A stretch of 64,000 nt of DNA, from NCBI RefSeq assembly GCF_003284925.1, contig NZ_QMEX01000006.1, positions 1-64,000 on the forward strand, written 5' to 3'. Of this stretch, positions 8,624 through 17,920 are shown in pieces (positions within the stretch are counted from its first letter, which is position 1; every line of letters begins with the position of its first letter). This DNA is from Mycolicibacter senuensis (GTDB taxonomy: Bacteria > Actinomycetota > Actinomycetes > Mycobacteriales > Mycobacteriaceae). The notes beneath the pieces were generated by a model that did not search any database, was not told the origin of the DNA, and was given only the letters and a program-made list of their open reading frames with translations. Made by a program: the position numbers and the translations under genes.

Positions 8624-8977
8624 TCAGGCCAGCAGCATCACCAGCGACGCCGTCGACAGCAGTAGGTACACGGCGGGAAAGCCGATGTTGTACCACACGC
8701 CGGCCCGCATATGCGTCACGACGGCCCCGATGAAGAAGGCGACCAGCCCGGCCGCGGCGGCCGGACCGATGAGCGGGACGCCCGCCAGTCCGATGAGCAG
8801 ACCGGCGCCGCCGGCCAGCTTCAGCCCGCCCAGCATCGGCAGCCACGATCGCGGCACCCCGACCTGGGCCGAATTGGCCAGAACGAACGGTGCCGGAATG
8901 AAGTCGGCGACGGCGATGGCGATCGTGATGACGGCCGTCACGGTGATGGTCACCAGGTAGAGGGTCGATACGCTCAT
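8624..8977 (-). CDS. DoxX-family membrane protein
   Basis: 117-residue protein with four hydrophobic helices and the family pattern LKLAGGAGLLIGL near the middle. Related proteins act with oxidoreductases in thiosulfate or thiol metabolism, but many have no known role. An AAGGAAG lies upstream of the ATG at 8977. It is transcribed divergently from the sigma-factor gene 76 bases away and could be one of its targets. Confidence 0.8.
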   Translation of the reverse strand: MSVSTLYLVTITVTAVITIAIAVADFIPAPFVLANSAQVGVPRSWLPMLGGLKLAGGAGLLIGLAGVPLIGPAAAAGLVAFFIGAVVTHMRAGVWYNIGFPAVYLLLSTASLVMLLA

Positions 8978-9053
8978 GATGTTGGTCTTCCTTTCGTCGG
9001 CGGATGTGGCTATCCCTGTTCAAATGACGACTCCCGGCCGGCAAAGGTGACCC

Positions 9054-9935
9054 ATGAGCGATGTGAAAGTCCTGGCGGAGCAGTTCGAAGACCTTCGCCA
9101 CCGCCTGCACGCGGTGGCATTCCACCTGCTCGGATCGAGCGCCGACGCTGACGACGCCGTTCAGTCGGCCTGGCTGAAGGCCAGCGGCGCCGACTTCACC
9201 GCGGTGGACAACCTGCCCGGCTGGCTCACCACGATCACCGCCCGCACCGCGATGGACCAGGTGCGGGCGCGTGCCCGGCGCGGCGAGCGACCGTTGTCCG
9301 ACGCACTCGGCACCGCCGCCGTTCCGGCCGCCGACGAAGCGGTATTGCGCTCCGATGCCGTCAGCCGGGCGCTGCTGGTGGTGCTGGATCGGTTGTCGCC
9401 GGCGCAGCGGGTCGCCTTCGTGTTGCACGACGTGTTCGACATACCGTTCGAGCAGATCGGTGAAGTGCTGGATCGGTCGGCGGATGCGGCCAAGAAGCTG
9501 GCCAGTCGGGCACGGGCACGATTACATGCCGGGCCGGCCGCCGAACCGCGGCGCCGTGCCGAGCACCTGCGGGTGGTGTCGGCCTTTTTGGCGGCCTCGC
9601 GCGGTGGCGACGTCCCGGCGCTGCTCGAGTTGCTGGCACCCGAGGCGGTGCGCCGGGTCGACCCGCTGCTGGTGCCCGCCGACGTGCCCGTCGAGCTGCG
9701 TGGTGCCGCCGACATCGCCACCGAGACCCGCCGCTTCACCCACCGGGCCCGCGCCGGTGCGGTGCTGTTGGTCGACGACGCACCCGGCATCGCGATCGCG
9801 CCCGGGGGCCGGCTGCTGGCCGTGCTGCGCATCGGCATCGGTGACGACGGGCGCATCGACGCCATCGACATCGTCGGCGATCCCGACCGGCTGCGCCCCT
9901 TGACGCTGCGGCTACCGGGAACCGGCCGGGCGTGA
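9054..9935 (+). CDS. ECF41-type sigma factor, SigJ-like, with C-terminal SnoaL domain
   Basis: 293-residue extracytoplasmic-function sigma factor. Region 2 spans ~8-75 (LHAVAFHLLGSSADADDAVQSAWLKA) and region 4 spans ~108-160 (LSPAQRVAFVLHDVFDIPFEQIGEVLDRSADAAKKLASRARARL). The last ~120 residues form a fused SnoaL-like domain. It contains DGRID...GDPDRL, the counterpart of the DGK...NPDKL motif with which ECF41 proteins control their own activity. No anti-sigma gene is adjacent, as is usual for this group. The DoxX gene is divergent and close. SigJ (Rv3328c) is the best-known mycobacterial relative. Confidence 0.88.
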   Translation: MSDVKVLAEQFEDLRHRLHAVAFHLLGSSADADDAVQSAWLKASGADFTAVDNLPGWLTTITARTAMDQVRARARRGERPLSDALGTAAVPAADEAVLRSDAVSRALLVVLDRLSPAQRVAFVLHDVFDIPFEQIGEVLDRSADAAKKLASRARARLHAGPAAEPRRRAEHLRVVSAFLAASRGGDVPALLELLAPEAVRRVDPLLVPADVPVELRGAADIATETRRFTHRARAGAVLLVDDAPGIAIAPGGRLLAVLRIGIGDDGRIDAIDIVGDPDRLRPLTLRLPGTGRA

Positions 9936-10019
9936 ACTCCCGCGACGGCTCATCGCCGCGGCCCGGTTCTGCTTGGATGGGTCACGCGAACCGATTCGGC
10001 CGTCAATAGGGGGCATCCC

Positions 10020-10766
10020 ATGCCAGAGGAAGTGAAGGCTCCGGCGGAAGCGAAGGCTCCCGCGGAGGCGCCGGTGGCGGTCAAGGCACGCGGCATCACC
10101 ATGACCGGCCCGTGGGGGCGGGTTTTCGGCCCGCTCGACCTGGACGTCGCGGCCGGCGGGGTCAGCTTGCTGATCGGACCGCCCGGATCGGGACGCACCG
10201 CGTTGCTGATGAACCTGGCGGGCCGGATGAAGCCCTCGGCGGGATCGGTCACGGTGTTCGGGCACAGCAAGGCCCGCGACATCTTCGATGTCGCCGCCCT
10301 GGCCGGCGTGGAACACCTCGACGCGATCTTCGAGTCGGTCACGGTCCGCGACCTGATTACCGAGCAGATCCGCTGGGACGCAGCCTGGTACCGGCTGGTG
10401 CGGCGCGCCGGCGAAGCCGAACGCGACGCCGTGTGCGGGCCGGTCTTCGGTGACCTGCCGCCGCCCCGGCTGGACGACTACGTCGAGCAACTCGACGAAC
10501 TGACCGGTCTGTTGTTGCGCATCGCGCTGGCCAATACCGCGCGTCCGCCGCTGCTGGTGGTCGGCAGCATCGACCAGGTCACCAGCGACCGCGACCGCCA
10601 GGTGCTGGTCGGCCGACTGGTCGAGTTGGGGGAACGCCAGACCGTGATCACCGCCTCGGCCAACGAGCTCCCGGAGGGCTCGGGGGTCGCCGCGCAGATC
10701 CACGTCGAACACCTGGGACCGGCCGAAGTCACTGGTCACGGCAGACACGAGAAGAGGGACTCCTGA
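10020..10766 (+). CDS. degenerate ABC ATP-binding protein, partner of YhgE/Pip protein
   Basis: 248 residues. A low-complexity Lys/Ala/Pro/Glu N-terminus (~1-22) precedes an ABC nucleotide-binding fold. The Walker A reads GPPGSGRT, with Arg where the nucleotide-binding Lys is expected. No LSGGQ signature is visible; the equivalent helix reads LDELTGLLLRIALANTARP. The Walker B strand LLVVGSID lacks the usual Asp-Glu. The protein may therefore bind nucleotide weakly or act as a regulatory subunit. It ends 2 bases before the membrane protein start, so the pair is one operon. Confidence 0.75.
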   Translation: MPEEVKAPAEAKAPAEAPVAVKARGITMTGPWGRVFGPLDLDVAAGGVSLLIGPPGSGRTALLMNLAGRMKPSAGSVTVFGHSKARDIFDVAALAGVEHLDAIFESVTVRDLITEQIRWDAAWYRLVRRAGEAERDAVCGPVFGDLPPPRLDDYVEQLDELTGLLLRIALANTARPPLLVVGSIDQVTSDRDRQVLVGRLVELGERQTVITASANELPEGSGVAAQIHVEHLGPAEVTGHGRHEKRDS

Positions 10767-10768
10767 TC

Positions 10769-12682
10769 ATGCTCGCCGGAATGTCGTTGGGCACCGACCT
10801 GAAACGCTATTCACGCGGCACCATGCCGCGGGTGGCGCTGCTCACCATCATCGTGCTGCCACTGCTCTACGGCGCCATGTACTTGTGGGCGTTCTGGAAT
10901 CCATTCGCCGCCATCGACAAGATCCCGGTCGCGCTGGTCAACTCCGACACCGGCGCCACCGTCGAGGGACAGCAGCTGCGGGCCGGCGACGAGGTGACCC
11001 GCGGGTTGGTCGACTCCGGCCAGCTCGACCTACACGAGGTGTCGGAAAGTGAAGCCGCCAAAGGGGTTTCCGACGGCACCTATTACTTCTCGATCACGCT
11101 GCCGCCAGACTTCAGCGCGGCGGTGGTCTCACCGGCGGGCCCGCACCCGCAGAAGGCGCAGATCCAGTTCCGGTTCAACGACGCCAACAACTACCTGGCA
11201 TCGGTCATGGGGCAGAACGCCGCCCGCGAGGTGCTCAACCAGGTCGGCGCCAAGGTCGGCCAGCAGGTGATCGGGACCGCGCTGACCCAGGTGACCGACG
11301 AGGTCAAACAGGCAGCCGACGGCGCCGGCCGGCTGTCGGAGGGCTCGAAGACGTTGGCCGACAATCTCGGTACGGCACGCGACGGATCTGCCGCGCTCGC
11401 CGATGGCAGCCGGCGGTTGTCGGCGGGCATCCAGCAGGCCACTGATCCACTGCTGAAGCTGACCGACGACCTCGACGCCATGGGCTTCGACCCTAACGCC
11501 GCCGGAGCCGCCGCGACCGCGTTGAGCGGCAACATCAAAACGGTGTCCGACCGGATCGCCTCGCTCAACGTCAACTACCAGCAGGCCGCCGGGATCGTCA
11601 ACCAGGTGATGGACGCGTTGCGCGCCAACCCCGACCCGGCGGTGCGCGGGCTCGGGGACACCCTGGCCGGCGCTCAGCGGCTGCTCGCCGTCAAGGGGCT
11701 CGACCCGGCCACCGACGAGGGGCTGAACCAGTTGCGCGGCAACGCCCAGCAGCTGGCGGGCGACCTGGCCGACCCGGGTAGCGGGCTGCGCACGTTCATC
11801 ACCCACGCCCTCGACGGCGGACTCAAGAACGATCTGGTCGCGCTGCGTGACGGCGCAACCGACCTCGACGCCGGGGCGCACCAGCTCAGCGATGGCCTGG
11901 TCCAACTCGCCGACGGCAGCAACCGACTCGAGGACGGTGCCAGGCAGTTGGCCGACGGGCTGGGACAGGCGGATCAGCGCGCCTCGACGATCACCGACCA
12001 GCAGCGCGTGGAGGTGTCGCAGATCCTGGCCAGCCCCGTCGGTGTCGACATGGACTTCACCCATCACGCCGCCACCTTCGGCACCGGATTCGCCCCGTTC
12101 TTTCTGCCGCTGGCATTGTTCATCGGTTCACTAATCATTTGGATGTTGCTGACTCCGTTGCAGACTCGTGCCATCGTCAATGGTCTCGGCGCGGTGCGGG
12201 TGGTGCTGGCCTCCTATTGGCCTGCGCTGCTGCTGGGTGTCTGCCAGGTGGTGCTGATGTATGCGGTGGTGCATTTCGGGGTCGGACTGCAGGCGAGCTA
12301 CGCCGCGGGCACCGTCGCCTTCCTGGCGTTGATCGCCGCGTCGTTCCTGGCGATGATCCAGGCCTTCAACTCGGTGCTCGGCGTCGCGGTCGGTCGGGTG
12401 GTCGCGTTGGCGTTCCTGATGTTCCAGCTGGTGTCCTCCGGCGGGGTCTATCCCGTGGAGACGACTGCCAGGCCGTTCCAGATCCTGCACCCCTACGATC
12501 CGATGACATACGCCGTCAACGGTTTACGGCAGTTGACCGTCGGCGGTATCGACTCCAGGTTGTGGACGTCGGTGGCGGTGCTGGCCGGCATCCTCGTCGT
12601 ATCACTGGCCGCCAGCGCCTGGGCCGCGCGCCGAGATCGCCAGTTCACCCTCGAACGTCTCTACCCGCCGATCGAAGTGTGA
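10769..12682 (+). CDS. YhgE/Pip-domain ABC-2-type membrane protein
   Basis: 637-residue membrane protein. One helix near the N-terminus (~22-42) is followed by a large extracellular region with heptad-like repeats such as GAGRLSEGSKTLADNL and GAHQLSDGLVQLADGSNRL. These are the alpha-helical repeats typical of YhgE/Pip proteins and of phage-infection-protein relatives. The C-terminal ~200 residues carry about five helices of the ABC-2 permease type. Such proteins are thought to export envelope components or toxins. The gene follows its ATPase-like partner by 2 bases and overlaps the sugar-binding lipoprotein gene by 4 bases. Confidence 0.88.
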   Translation: MLAGMSLGTDLKRYSRGTMPRVALLTIIVLPLLYGAMYLWAFWNPFAAIDKIPVALVNSDTGATVEGQQLRAGDEVTRGLVDSGQLDLHEVSESEAAKGVSDGTYYFSITLPPDFSAAVVSPAGPHPQKAQIQFRFNDANNYLASVMGQNAAREVLNQVGAKVGQQVIGTALTQVTDEVKQAADGAGRLSEGSKTLADNLGTARDGSAALADGSRRLSAGIQQATDPLLKLTDDLDAMGFDPNAAGAAATALSGNIKTVSDRIASLNVNYQQAAGIVNQVMDALRANPDPAVRGLGDTLAGAQRLLAVKGLDPATDEGLNQLRGNAQQLAGDLADPGSGLRTFITHALDGGLKNDLVALRDGATDLDAGAHQLSDGLVQLADGSNRLEDGARQLADGLGQADQRASTITDQQRVEVSQILASPVGVDMDFTHHAATFGTGFAPFFLPLALFIGSLIIWMLLTPLQTRAIVNGLGAVRVVLASYWPALLLGVCQVVLMYAVVHFGVGLQASYAAGTVAFLALIAASFLAMIQAFNSVLGVAVGRVVALAFLMFQLVSSGGVYPVETTARPFQILHPYDPMTYAVNGLRQLTVGGIDSRLWTSVAVLAGILVVSLAASAWAARRDRQFTLERLYPPIEV

Positions 12683-14034
12683 CGGTCGCGCCGGTGCAGC
12701 CTTGGAGCGCAACACCGTTGCGGCGCCGCACCGTGCTTCGCGGCGCCGCGGCGCTGGGGCTGGCCGCCGCGGCGCCGTGGCCGTCGGCGTGCGGAGCCGA
12801 TGACGACGCACTGCGGTTCTTCTTCGCGGCCAACCCGGAGGAGGCCGACGCCCGGATGCGCATCGTGGACGCCTTCCAGCGCCGGCACCCCGACATCCGG
12901 GTGCGCACCGTGCTGGCCGGGGGAGACCCCACCCAGCAGATCTCGACGTTCTGCGCCGGCGGCAGATGCCCGGATGTGCTGATGGCCTGGGAGTTCAACT
13001 ACGCCGAGCTGGCCCAACGCGGCGTGCTGGCGGACCTGAACACGCTGCTGGACACCGACCGCGAGTTCGCCGCGGCGTTGCGCGCCGACAGCATCCCGGC
13101 ACTGTATGAGACGTTCGGATTCAACGGCGGCCAGTACGCCTTTCCGGAGCAGTGGTCGGGGGCGTTCCTGTTCTACAACACCGCGATCTTCGCCGAGGCC
13201 GGCGTCCCGCCGCCGCCGGGACGCTGGGATGAGCCGTGGTCCTTCGGGGAATTCCTGGACACCGCAACCGCACTGACCCGGCGCGCCGCCAACGGCAGAG
13301 TCACCCGTTGGGGGTTCGTCGACACCTGGTCACCGCCGTATTCGGCGGCGTTGTTCGGCATGAACAACGGCACGCCCTGGGCGGTGCCGCGGTTCAACCC
13401 CACCCACCTCAATTACGACGACGACGGCTTCCTCGCCGGCATCCAGTTCTACGCCGACCTGGCAAACGTGCATCGCGTGGCGCCGGCCGCCTCCGACACC
13501 CAGGCGATGTCCACCATGGGCTTATTCACCGCGGGCAAGGCGGCGATGGCGCTGGGCGGGCATTGGCGCTACCAGACTTTCGCCCGGGCCGAGGATCTCC
13601 AGTTCGATGTGGCGGTGCTGCCGACGGGGCCGGCCGCGGCCGCCAAGGGCCTGGCCGCCCGCTCGGCCATCGGCAGCACCGGCCTGGCGATCGCCGCCGC
13701 CAGCCGCCACCGCCGGCAGGCGTGGGAGTTCGTCAAGTTCGCCGCGGGCCCGGTGGGCCAATCGCTGATCGGGGAGTCCGGGCTGTTCGTGCCGGTGCTG
13801 CGATCCGCGATCGCCGCGCCCGGGTTCACCGCCGCCCACCGCGGGATCACCAATCTGGCCGTGCTCACCGGCGGCCCGGCCCACTCCGAGGGACTGCCGG
13901 TCTCGCCGGACTGGCAGCGGGTACATGCCTTGATGGACCGCGCGATCGGGCCGGTGCTGCGCGGAAAGCGCCCGGCCGCCACCCTCAAGACCGGTCTGTC
14001 ACCCCAGATCGACGAATTGTTGGCGTCCCAATGA
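12679..14034 (+). CDS. sugar ABC transporter substrate-binding lipoprotein (Rv2041c-type)
   Basis: Extracytoplasmic solute-binding protein of family 1, ~451 residues, which would capture a carbohydrate for the permeases encoded next. It starts at a GTG overlapping the previous stop (GTGA, 12679-12682). The N-terminus has an RRRTVLRGAAALGLAAAAP signal resembling a twin-arginine leader, and PSAC provides a possible lipobox. The body shows the usual periplasmic-binding pattern (RMRIVDAFQRRHPDIRV, WSGAFLFYNTAIFAEAGVPPPP). The order binding protein, permease, permease, ATPase equals Rv2041c-Rv2038c. The sugar is unknown. Confidence 0.9.
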   Translation: MTVAPVQPWSATPLRRRTVLRGAAALGLAAAAPWPSACGADDDALRFFFAANPEEADARMRIVDAFQRRHPDIRVRTVLAGGDPTQQISTFCAGGRCPDVLMAWEFNYAELAQRGVLADLNTLLDTDREFAAALRADSIPALYETFGFNGGQYAFPEQWSGAFLFYNTAIFAEAGVPPPPGRWDEPWSFGEFLDTATALTRRAANGRVTRWGFVDTWSPPYSAALFGMNNGTPWAVPRFNPTHLNYDDDGFLAGIQFYADLANVHRVAPAASDTQAMSTMGLFTAGKAAMALGGHWRYQTFARAEDLQFDVAVLPTGPAAAAKGLAARSAIGSTGLAIAAASRHRRQAWEFVKFAAGPVGQSLIGESGLFVPVLRSAIAAPGFTAAHRGITNLAVLTGGPAHSEGLPVSPDWQRVHALMDRAIGPVLRGKRPAATLKTGLSPQIDELLASQ

Positions 14035-14047
14035 ATCCCACACGAGC

Positions 14048-14932
14048 ATGAACCCGACACGCAGGCGGGCACGGGCGGGCCGGTGGTTCATCGCCCCGAA
14101 TCTGGCGGCGGTCACGGTGTTCATGGCGTTTCCGCTGGCGTTCTCCCTCTATATGAGCTTTCAGCAGTGGGATCTGTTCACGCCACCGAAGTTCGTCGGC
14201 GTAACGAACTACTCCGATCTGTTGACCGGGGACCCGCTGTTCGGCATCGCGGTCCGCAACACCACGGTCTTCACCGTCGGCACGGTGGTGCCGACGGTGG
14301 TCATCAGTCTGGCGGTGGCCGGATTGCTGAACCGGGCGGTCAGGGGCATCGGGTTGTTCCGCGCGATCGCCTTCCTGCCGTTGGCGGTGTCCTCGGTGGT
14401 GATCGCGGTGGTGTGGCAGTTCGTGTTCAACACCGACAGTGGCCTGCTCAACATCATGCTCGGCTGGTCCGGTGTTTCGCCGGTGCCGTGGCTCACCGAG
14501 CCGCACTGGGCGATGGCATCGCTGTGCCTGGTCAGCGTGTGGAAGAGCGTGCCGTTCGCGACGGTGATCCTGTTGGCGGCCATGCAGGGTGTTCCCGAGT
14601 CGCTGCACGAGGCGGCCCGCATCGACGGCGCCGGGGAGGTCCGGCGCTTCGTGTCGATCACGGTGCCGATGATCCGGGGCGCACTCTGGTTCGTGGTGGT
14701 GATCTCGGTCATCAACGCATTTCAGGCGTTCGACCTGGTCTATGTGCTCACCGGCAGCAGCGGCGGCCCGGAGACCGGCACCTATGTGTTGGCCATCATG
14801 CTGTTTCAGCACGCGTTCGCGTTCCTGGACTTCGGTTACGCATCCGCGCTGGCGTGGCTGATGTTCGCCGTGCTGCTGGTGTTGACGATCATCCAACTGC
14901 GGTTGTCGCGGCTAAACACGGTGGACCAGTGA
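14048..14932 (+). CDS. sugar ABC transporter permease (Rv2040c-type)
   Basis: MalF/UgpA-like inner-membrane permease, 294 residues with six membrane helices. The EAA loop that docks on the ATPase is visible as ESLHEAARIDGAGEVRRF near 183-200. It begins 13 bases after the binding-protein stop. A near-copy of its first codons (ATGAATCCCACACGA) lies at 14031, where it overlaps that stop. The end overlaps the second permease by 4 bases. Confidence 0.92.
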   Translation: MNPTRRRARAGRWFIAPNLAAVTVFMAFPLAFSLYMSFQQWDLFTPPKFVGVTNYSDLLTGDPLFGIAVRNTTVFTVGTVVPTVVISLAVAGLLNRAVRGIGLFRAIAFLPLAVSSVVIAVVWQFVFNTDSGLLNIMLGWSGVSPVPWLTEPHWAMASLCLVSVWKSVPFATVILLAAMQGVPESLHEAARIDGAGEVRRFVSITVPMIRGALWFVVVISVINAFQAFDLVYVLTGSSGGPETGTYVLAIMLFQHAFAFLDFGYASALAWLMFAVLLVLTIIQLRLSRLNTVDQ

Positions 14933-15768
14933 CGGGGCGGCCGGTGCGGCACCGCATCACCGGACTGCTGGGCGTGTACGCCGGGTTGGCCGGCGTCGCG
15001 GCATGTGCGCTGTTCCCGATCCTGTGGGCACTGTCGGGGTCACTGAAACGCCAGGCCGAGATCAGCCTGCCGACGCTGTTGCCGGCGCATCCGCAGTGGT
15101 CGAACTACCTCGAGGTGTTCGCCCGGATGCCGTTCTGGCGGATGTTTTTCAACACCGTGCTCTACGCCGGTTGTGTGACGGTAGGGCAGGTCTTCTTCTG
15201 CTCGCTGGCCGGCTATGCCTTCGCCCGGCTGCCGTTCACCGGTCGCGACACCCTGTTTGTGCTGTACCTGGCCACGTTGATGGTGCCGCTGACGGTCACG
15301 GTGATTCCGCAGTTCATCTTGATGCGCGTGTTCGGCTGGACCGACACCGTGTGGGCGATGATCATCCCCGGACTGTTCGGCAGCGCGTTCGGCACCTATC
15401 TGATGCGGCAGTTCTTCGCGACGCTGCCCGTCGACCTCGAGGAGGCGGCCATTCTCGACGGCTGTTCGCCGTGGGGCGTCTACTGGCGGATTCTGCTGCC
15501 GCACGCCAAACCGGCGGTGATGGTGTTGGCGGTACTGACCTGGATCAACGTCTGGAACGATTTCTTGTGGCCGCTGTTGATGATCCAACGCGAGGAGATC
15601 GCCACCCTTACCCTCGGACTGGTGTGGATGCAGGGGGAGTACGTCGCGGAATGGCCGGTGCTGATGGCAGCGTCCATGCTGATGTTGGCGCCGTTGATCC
15701 TGATCTACGCCGTGGCGCAGCGCGCCTTCATCAGCGGGATCGCCGCCACCGGATTCGGTGGGCGGTAG
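14929..15768 (+). CDS. sugar ABC transporter permease (Rv2039c-type)
   Basis: MalG/UgpE-like permease, 279 residues from a GTG that overlaps the previous stop (GTGA). Six hydrophobic helices are evident, with the EAA loop VDLEEAAILDGCSPWGVYWRI near 165-185. It forms the heterodimeric channel with the preceding permease. The frame is open further upstream, but that part is antisense-like sequence within the previous gene. Confidence 0.92.
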   Translation: MTGRPVRHRITGLLGVYAGLAGVAACALFPILWALSGSLKRQAEISLPTLLPAHPQWSNYLEVFARMPFWRMFFNTVLYAGCVTVGQVFFCSLAGYAFARLPFTGRDTLFVLYLATLMVPLTVTVIPQFILMRVFGWTDTVWAMIIPGLFGSAFGTYLMRQFFATLPVDLEEAAILDGCSPWGVYWRILLPHAKPAVMVLAVLTWINVWNDFLWPLLMIQREEIATLTLGLVWMQGEYVAEWPVLMAASMLMLAPLILIYAVAQRAFISGIAATGFGGR

Positions 15769-15772
15769 CGCA

Positions 15773-16837
15773 GTGGCGGCGGTGACTTTCGATTCGGTGA
15801 CCCGGCGCTATCCCGGTGCCGACCGGCCCGCGCTGGACAAGCTGAACCTATCGGTCGAGGACGGCGAGTTCATGGTGCTCGTCGGGCCGTCCGGCTGCGG
15901 CAAGACGACCACGCTGCGGGTGCTCGCCGGCCTGGAACCCGTTGACGCCGGCCATATCTTCATCGGCGACGACGAGGTGACCGAAACCGACCCCGGCCAT
16001 CGCGACATCGCCATGGTGTTCCAGAACTACGCGCTGTATCCGCACATGACGGTGGCGCAGAACATGGGTTTTGCGCTCAAGGTAGCCAGGACCCCGAAAG
16101 CCGAGATCCGCGCCCGGGTGCTCGAGGTGGCCCGGCTGTTGGGGCTGCAGGACCACCTGCAGCGCAAGCCCAAGGACCTGTCCGGGGGTGAACGCCAGCG
16201 GGTCGCGATGGGCCGGGCGATCGTGCGGCGCCCGCAGGTGTTCCTGATGGACGAGCCGCTGTCGAATCTGGATGCCATGCTGCGGGTGCAGACCCGCAAT
16301 CAGGTCGCCGAACTCCAACGCCGGCTGGGCATCACCACCGTCTACGTCACCCACGACCAGGTGGAGGCGATGACGATGGGTGACCGGGTGGCGGTGTTGC
16401 GCGGCGGGGTGCTGCAGCAGTGCGCAACGCCACGCGAGCTGTACCGCAAGCCGGCCAACGTGTTCGTCGCCGGATTCATCGGCTCGCCGGCGATGAACCT
16501 GTTCACCGTCCCGGTTGTCGAGGGCGGGTTCGCGCTGGGCGGCCACACCGTGGCTCTGCCGCGCGAAAGCGGTTCGGCCGCAGCCGACCTGATTGTCGGT
16601 GTCCGGCCGGAGCAGCTGCACCTCGCCGATCGTGGGATCGGGGTCGAGGTCGACTTCGTCGAGGAACTGGGTGCCGACGCCTACCTGTACGGTCGGACCG
16701 TCGGCCCGCAGCCACCACAGTCGGTGGTGGCCCGGGTTCCGGGCGGCACCGATGTGGGCCGGGGCTCCCGGTTGTCGCTGCAGCTCGACGTGGCGGACCT
16801 GCACTTGTTCACCGCCGACGGCGCCCGGCTGGATTAA
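15773..16837 (+). CDS. sugar ABC transporter ATP-binding protein (Rv2038c-type)
   Basis: MalK/UgpC/MsmK-family ATPase, ~354 residues, energising the importer encoded just upstream. Intact motifs: Walker A GPSGCGKTT near 36-44, Q-loop FQNYALYPHMT, signature LSGGERQR, Walker B VFLMDEP, switch VTHDQ. The C-terminal ~110 residues form the regulatory OB/TOBE domain typical of MalK. I chose the GTG at 15773 (AAVTFDSVTRRYPG start). The GTG at 15758 would overlap the permease by 11 bases. Confidence 0.93.
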   Translation: MAAVTFDSVTRRYPGADRPALDKLNLSVEDGEFMVLVGPSGCGKTTTLRVLAGLEPVDAGHIFIGDDEVTETDPGHRDIAMVFQNYALYPHMTVAQNMGFALKVARTPKAEIRARVLEVARLLGLQDHLQRKPKDLSGGERQRVAMGRAIVRRPQVFLMDEPLSNLDAMLRVQTRNQVAELQRRLGITTVYVTHDQVEAMTMGDRVAVLRGGVLQQCATPRELYRKPANVFVAGFIGSPAMNLFTVPVVEGGFALGGHTVALPRESGSAAADLIVGVRPEQLHLADRGIGVEVDFVEELGADAYLYGRTVGPQPPQSVVARVPGGTDVGRGSRLSLQLDVADLHLFTADGARLD

Positions 16838-16861
16838 TGCGAGCCTGATCCGCGCCTGCGG

Positions 16862-17920
16862 CTAGCGTGCCCGCTTGGGCGCTTCGGGGACCAGCGTCAC
16901 CGCGAGGTGGTGCAGCATCAGGACAAACGTTATGGCCCAGGCGGCCAGCGCGATCCAGCTCTGCACCGAGCCGATGTAATAGACGATCGGCAGGTGGTCG
17001 GCCTGCCCGAGATAGTGGCTGCCCACCCCGTACATTCCCAACGGGAAGATCACGCTCCACCACGGGGCCTCGTAGCGCAGGGAGATGCGGTGCACCACAT
17101 GCCGCCATACGCCGGCGGCGATCAACGGCGGGATCAGCCAGGTGCCGAAGGCCCAGAACATCACCGACGTTCCGGCGATGAGGCCGCGGGTCGCGGTGAC
17201 CATCGGCGCCTCGGCCATCTCGACGATCCGTGCGCCTGCCAGGACGGTGATCGCGGTGGCGCCCATCGCCACCCAGTACTGCGGGATGAGATCCCGTGGC
17301 AACAGCGGATAGAGCAGCAGGCGCAGCGCCACGAAGATCCCGGCGGCGCCGTAGAGGAACACCCCGATCGACCACGAGACCACCGCCAGCAGCGCCAGAC
17401 TCTGACGCCAGGGCTCATCGATCTCCACCTCGAGGACCGCGGCCAGCACCGCGACGGATTGGCTGGCGACCACCCAGATGAACCAGGTGCCGTTGGCGCG
17501 CCGCACGACCGGCCGCTCCGAGGTGCCCAGCACGGCGGTCCAGGGAATGAGATAGCCGAGCACCAGCCAGGCCAGCGTGCTGACCGACAGCAGGCCGACC
17601 GCAACACCGGTGTGACCGTCGATGACGAGCCGGGCCCCCAGCACGTTGGTCGCCGACACGAAGGTGAACAACCCGAACGCGCGACCGGAGTCCGACAGGT
17701 CGGCCCGGAATTCGTGGCGAAAGGCGATGAGCCGCACCGCCGATACCGCCACCAGCACCAGATAGGACAGCACCGTCACCCACAGCAGCGGGACCGACAA
17801 CCAGTAGGCGTCCTGGTGGTACATGGCCATCGACACCATTCCACTGGCCATCACCAGCGCGAAATAGCCCGGGTTGAGGGTCCGTACCGCCTCCCGGGTG
17901 CCGGCCGTCGGCCCTGTCAT
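16862..17920 (-). CDS. TDT-family (SLAC1/TehA-like) membrane transporter
   Basis: 352-residue membrane protein with about ten helices, starting RTLNPGYFALVMASGMVSMA, the typical N-terminus of the tellurite-resistance/dicarboxylate transporter family. TehA, Mae1 and plant SLAC1 anion channels belong here; the substrate of this member cannot be told. I use the ATG at 17920. A longer frame to 17983 adds a charged stretch without family resemblance. It converges on the importer operon. Confidence 0.85.
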   Translation of the reverse strand: MTGPTAGTREAVRTLNPGYFALVMASGMVSMAMYHQDAYWLSVPLLWVTVLSYLVLVAVSAVRLIAFRHEFRADLSDSGRAFGLFTFVSATNVLGARLVIDGHTGVAVGLLSVSTLAWLVLGYLIPWTAVLGTSERPVVRRANGTWFIWVVASQSVAVLAAVLEVEIDEPWRQSLALLAVVSWSIGVFLYGAAGIFVALRLLLYPLLPRDLIPQYWVAMGATAITVLAGARIVEMAEAPMVTATRGLIAGTSVMFWAFGTWLIPPLIAAGVWRHVVHRISLRYEAPWWSVIFPLGMYGVGSHYLGQADHLPIVYYIGSVQSWIALAAWAITFVLMLHHLAVTLVPEAPKRAR

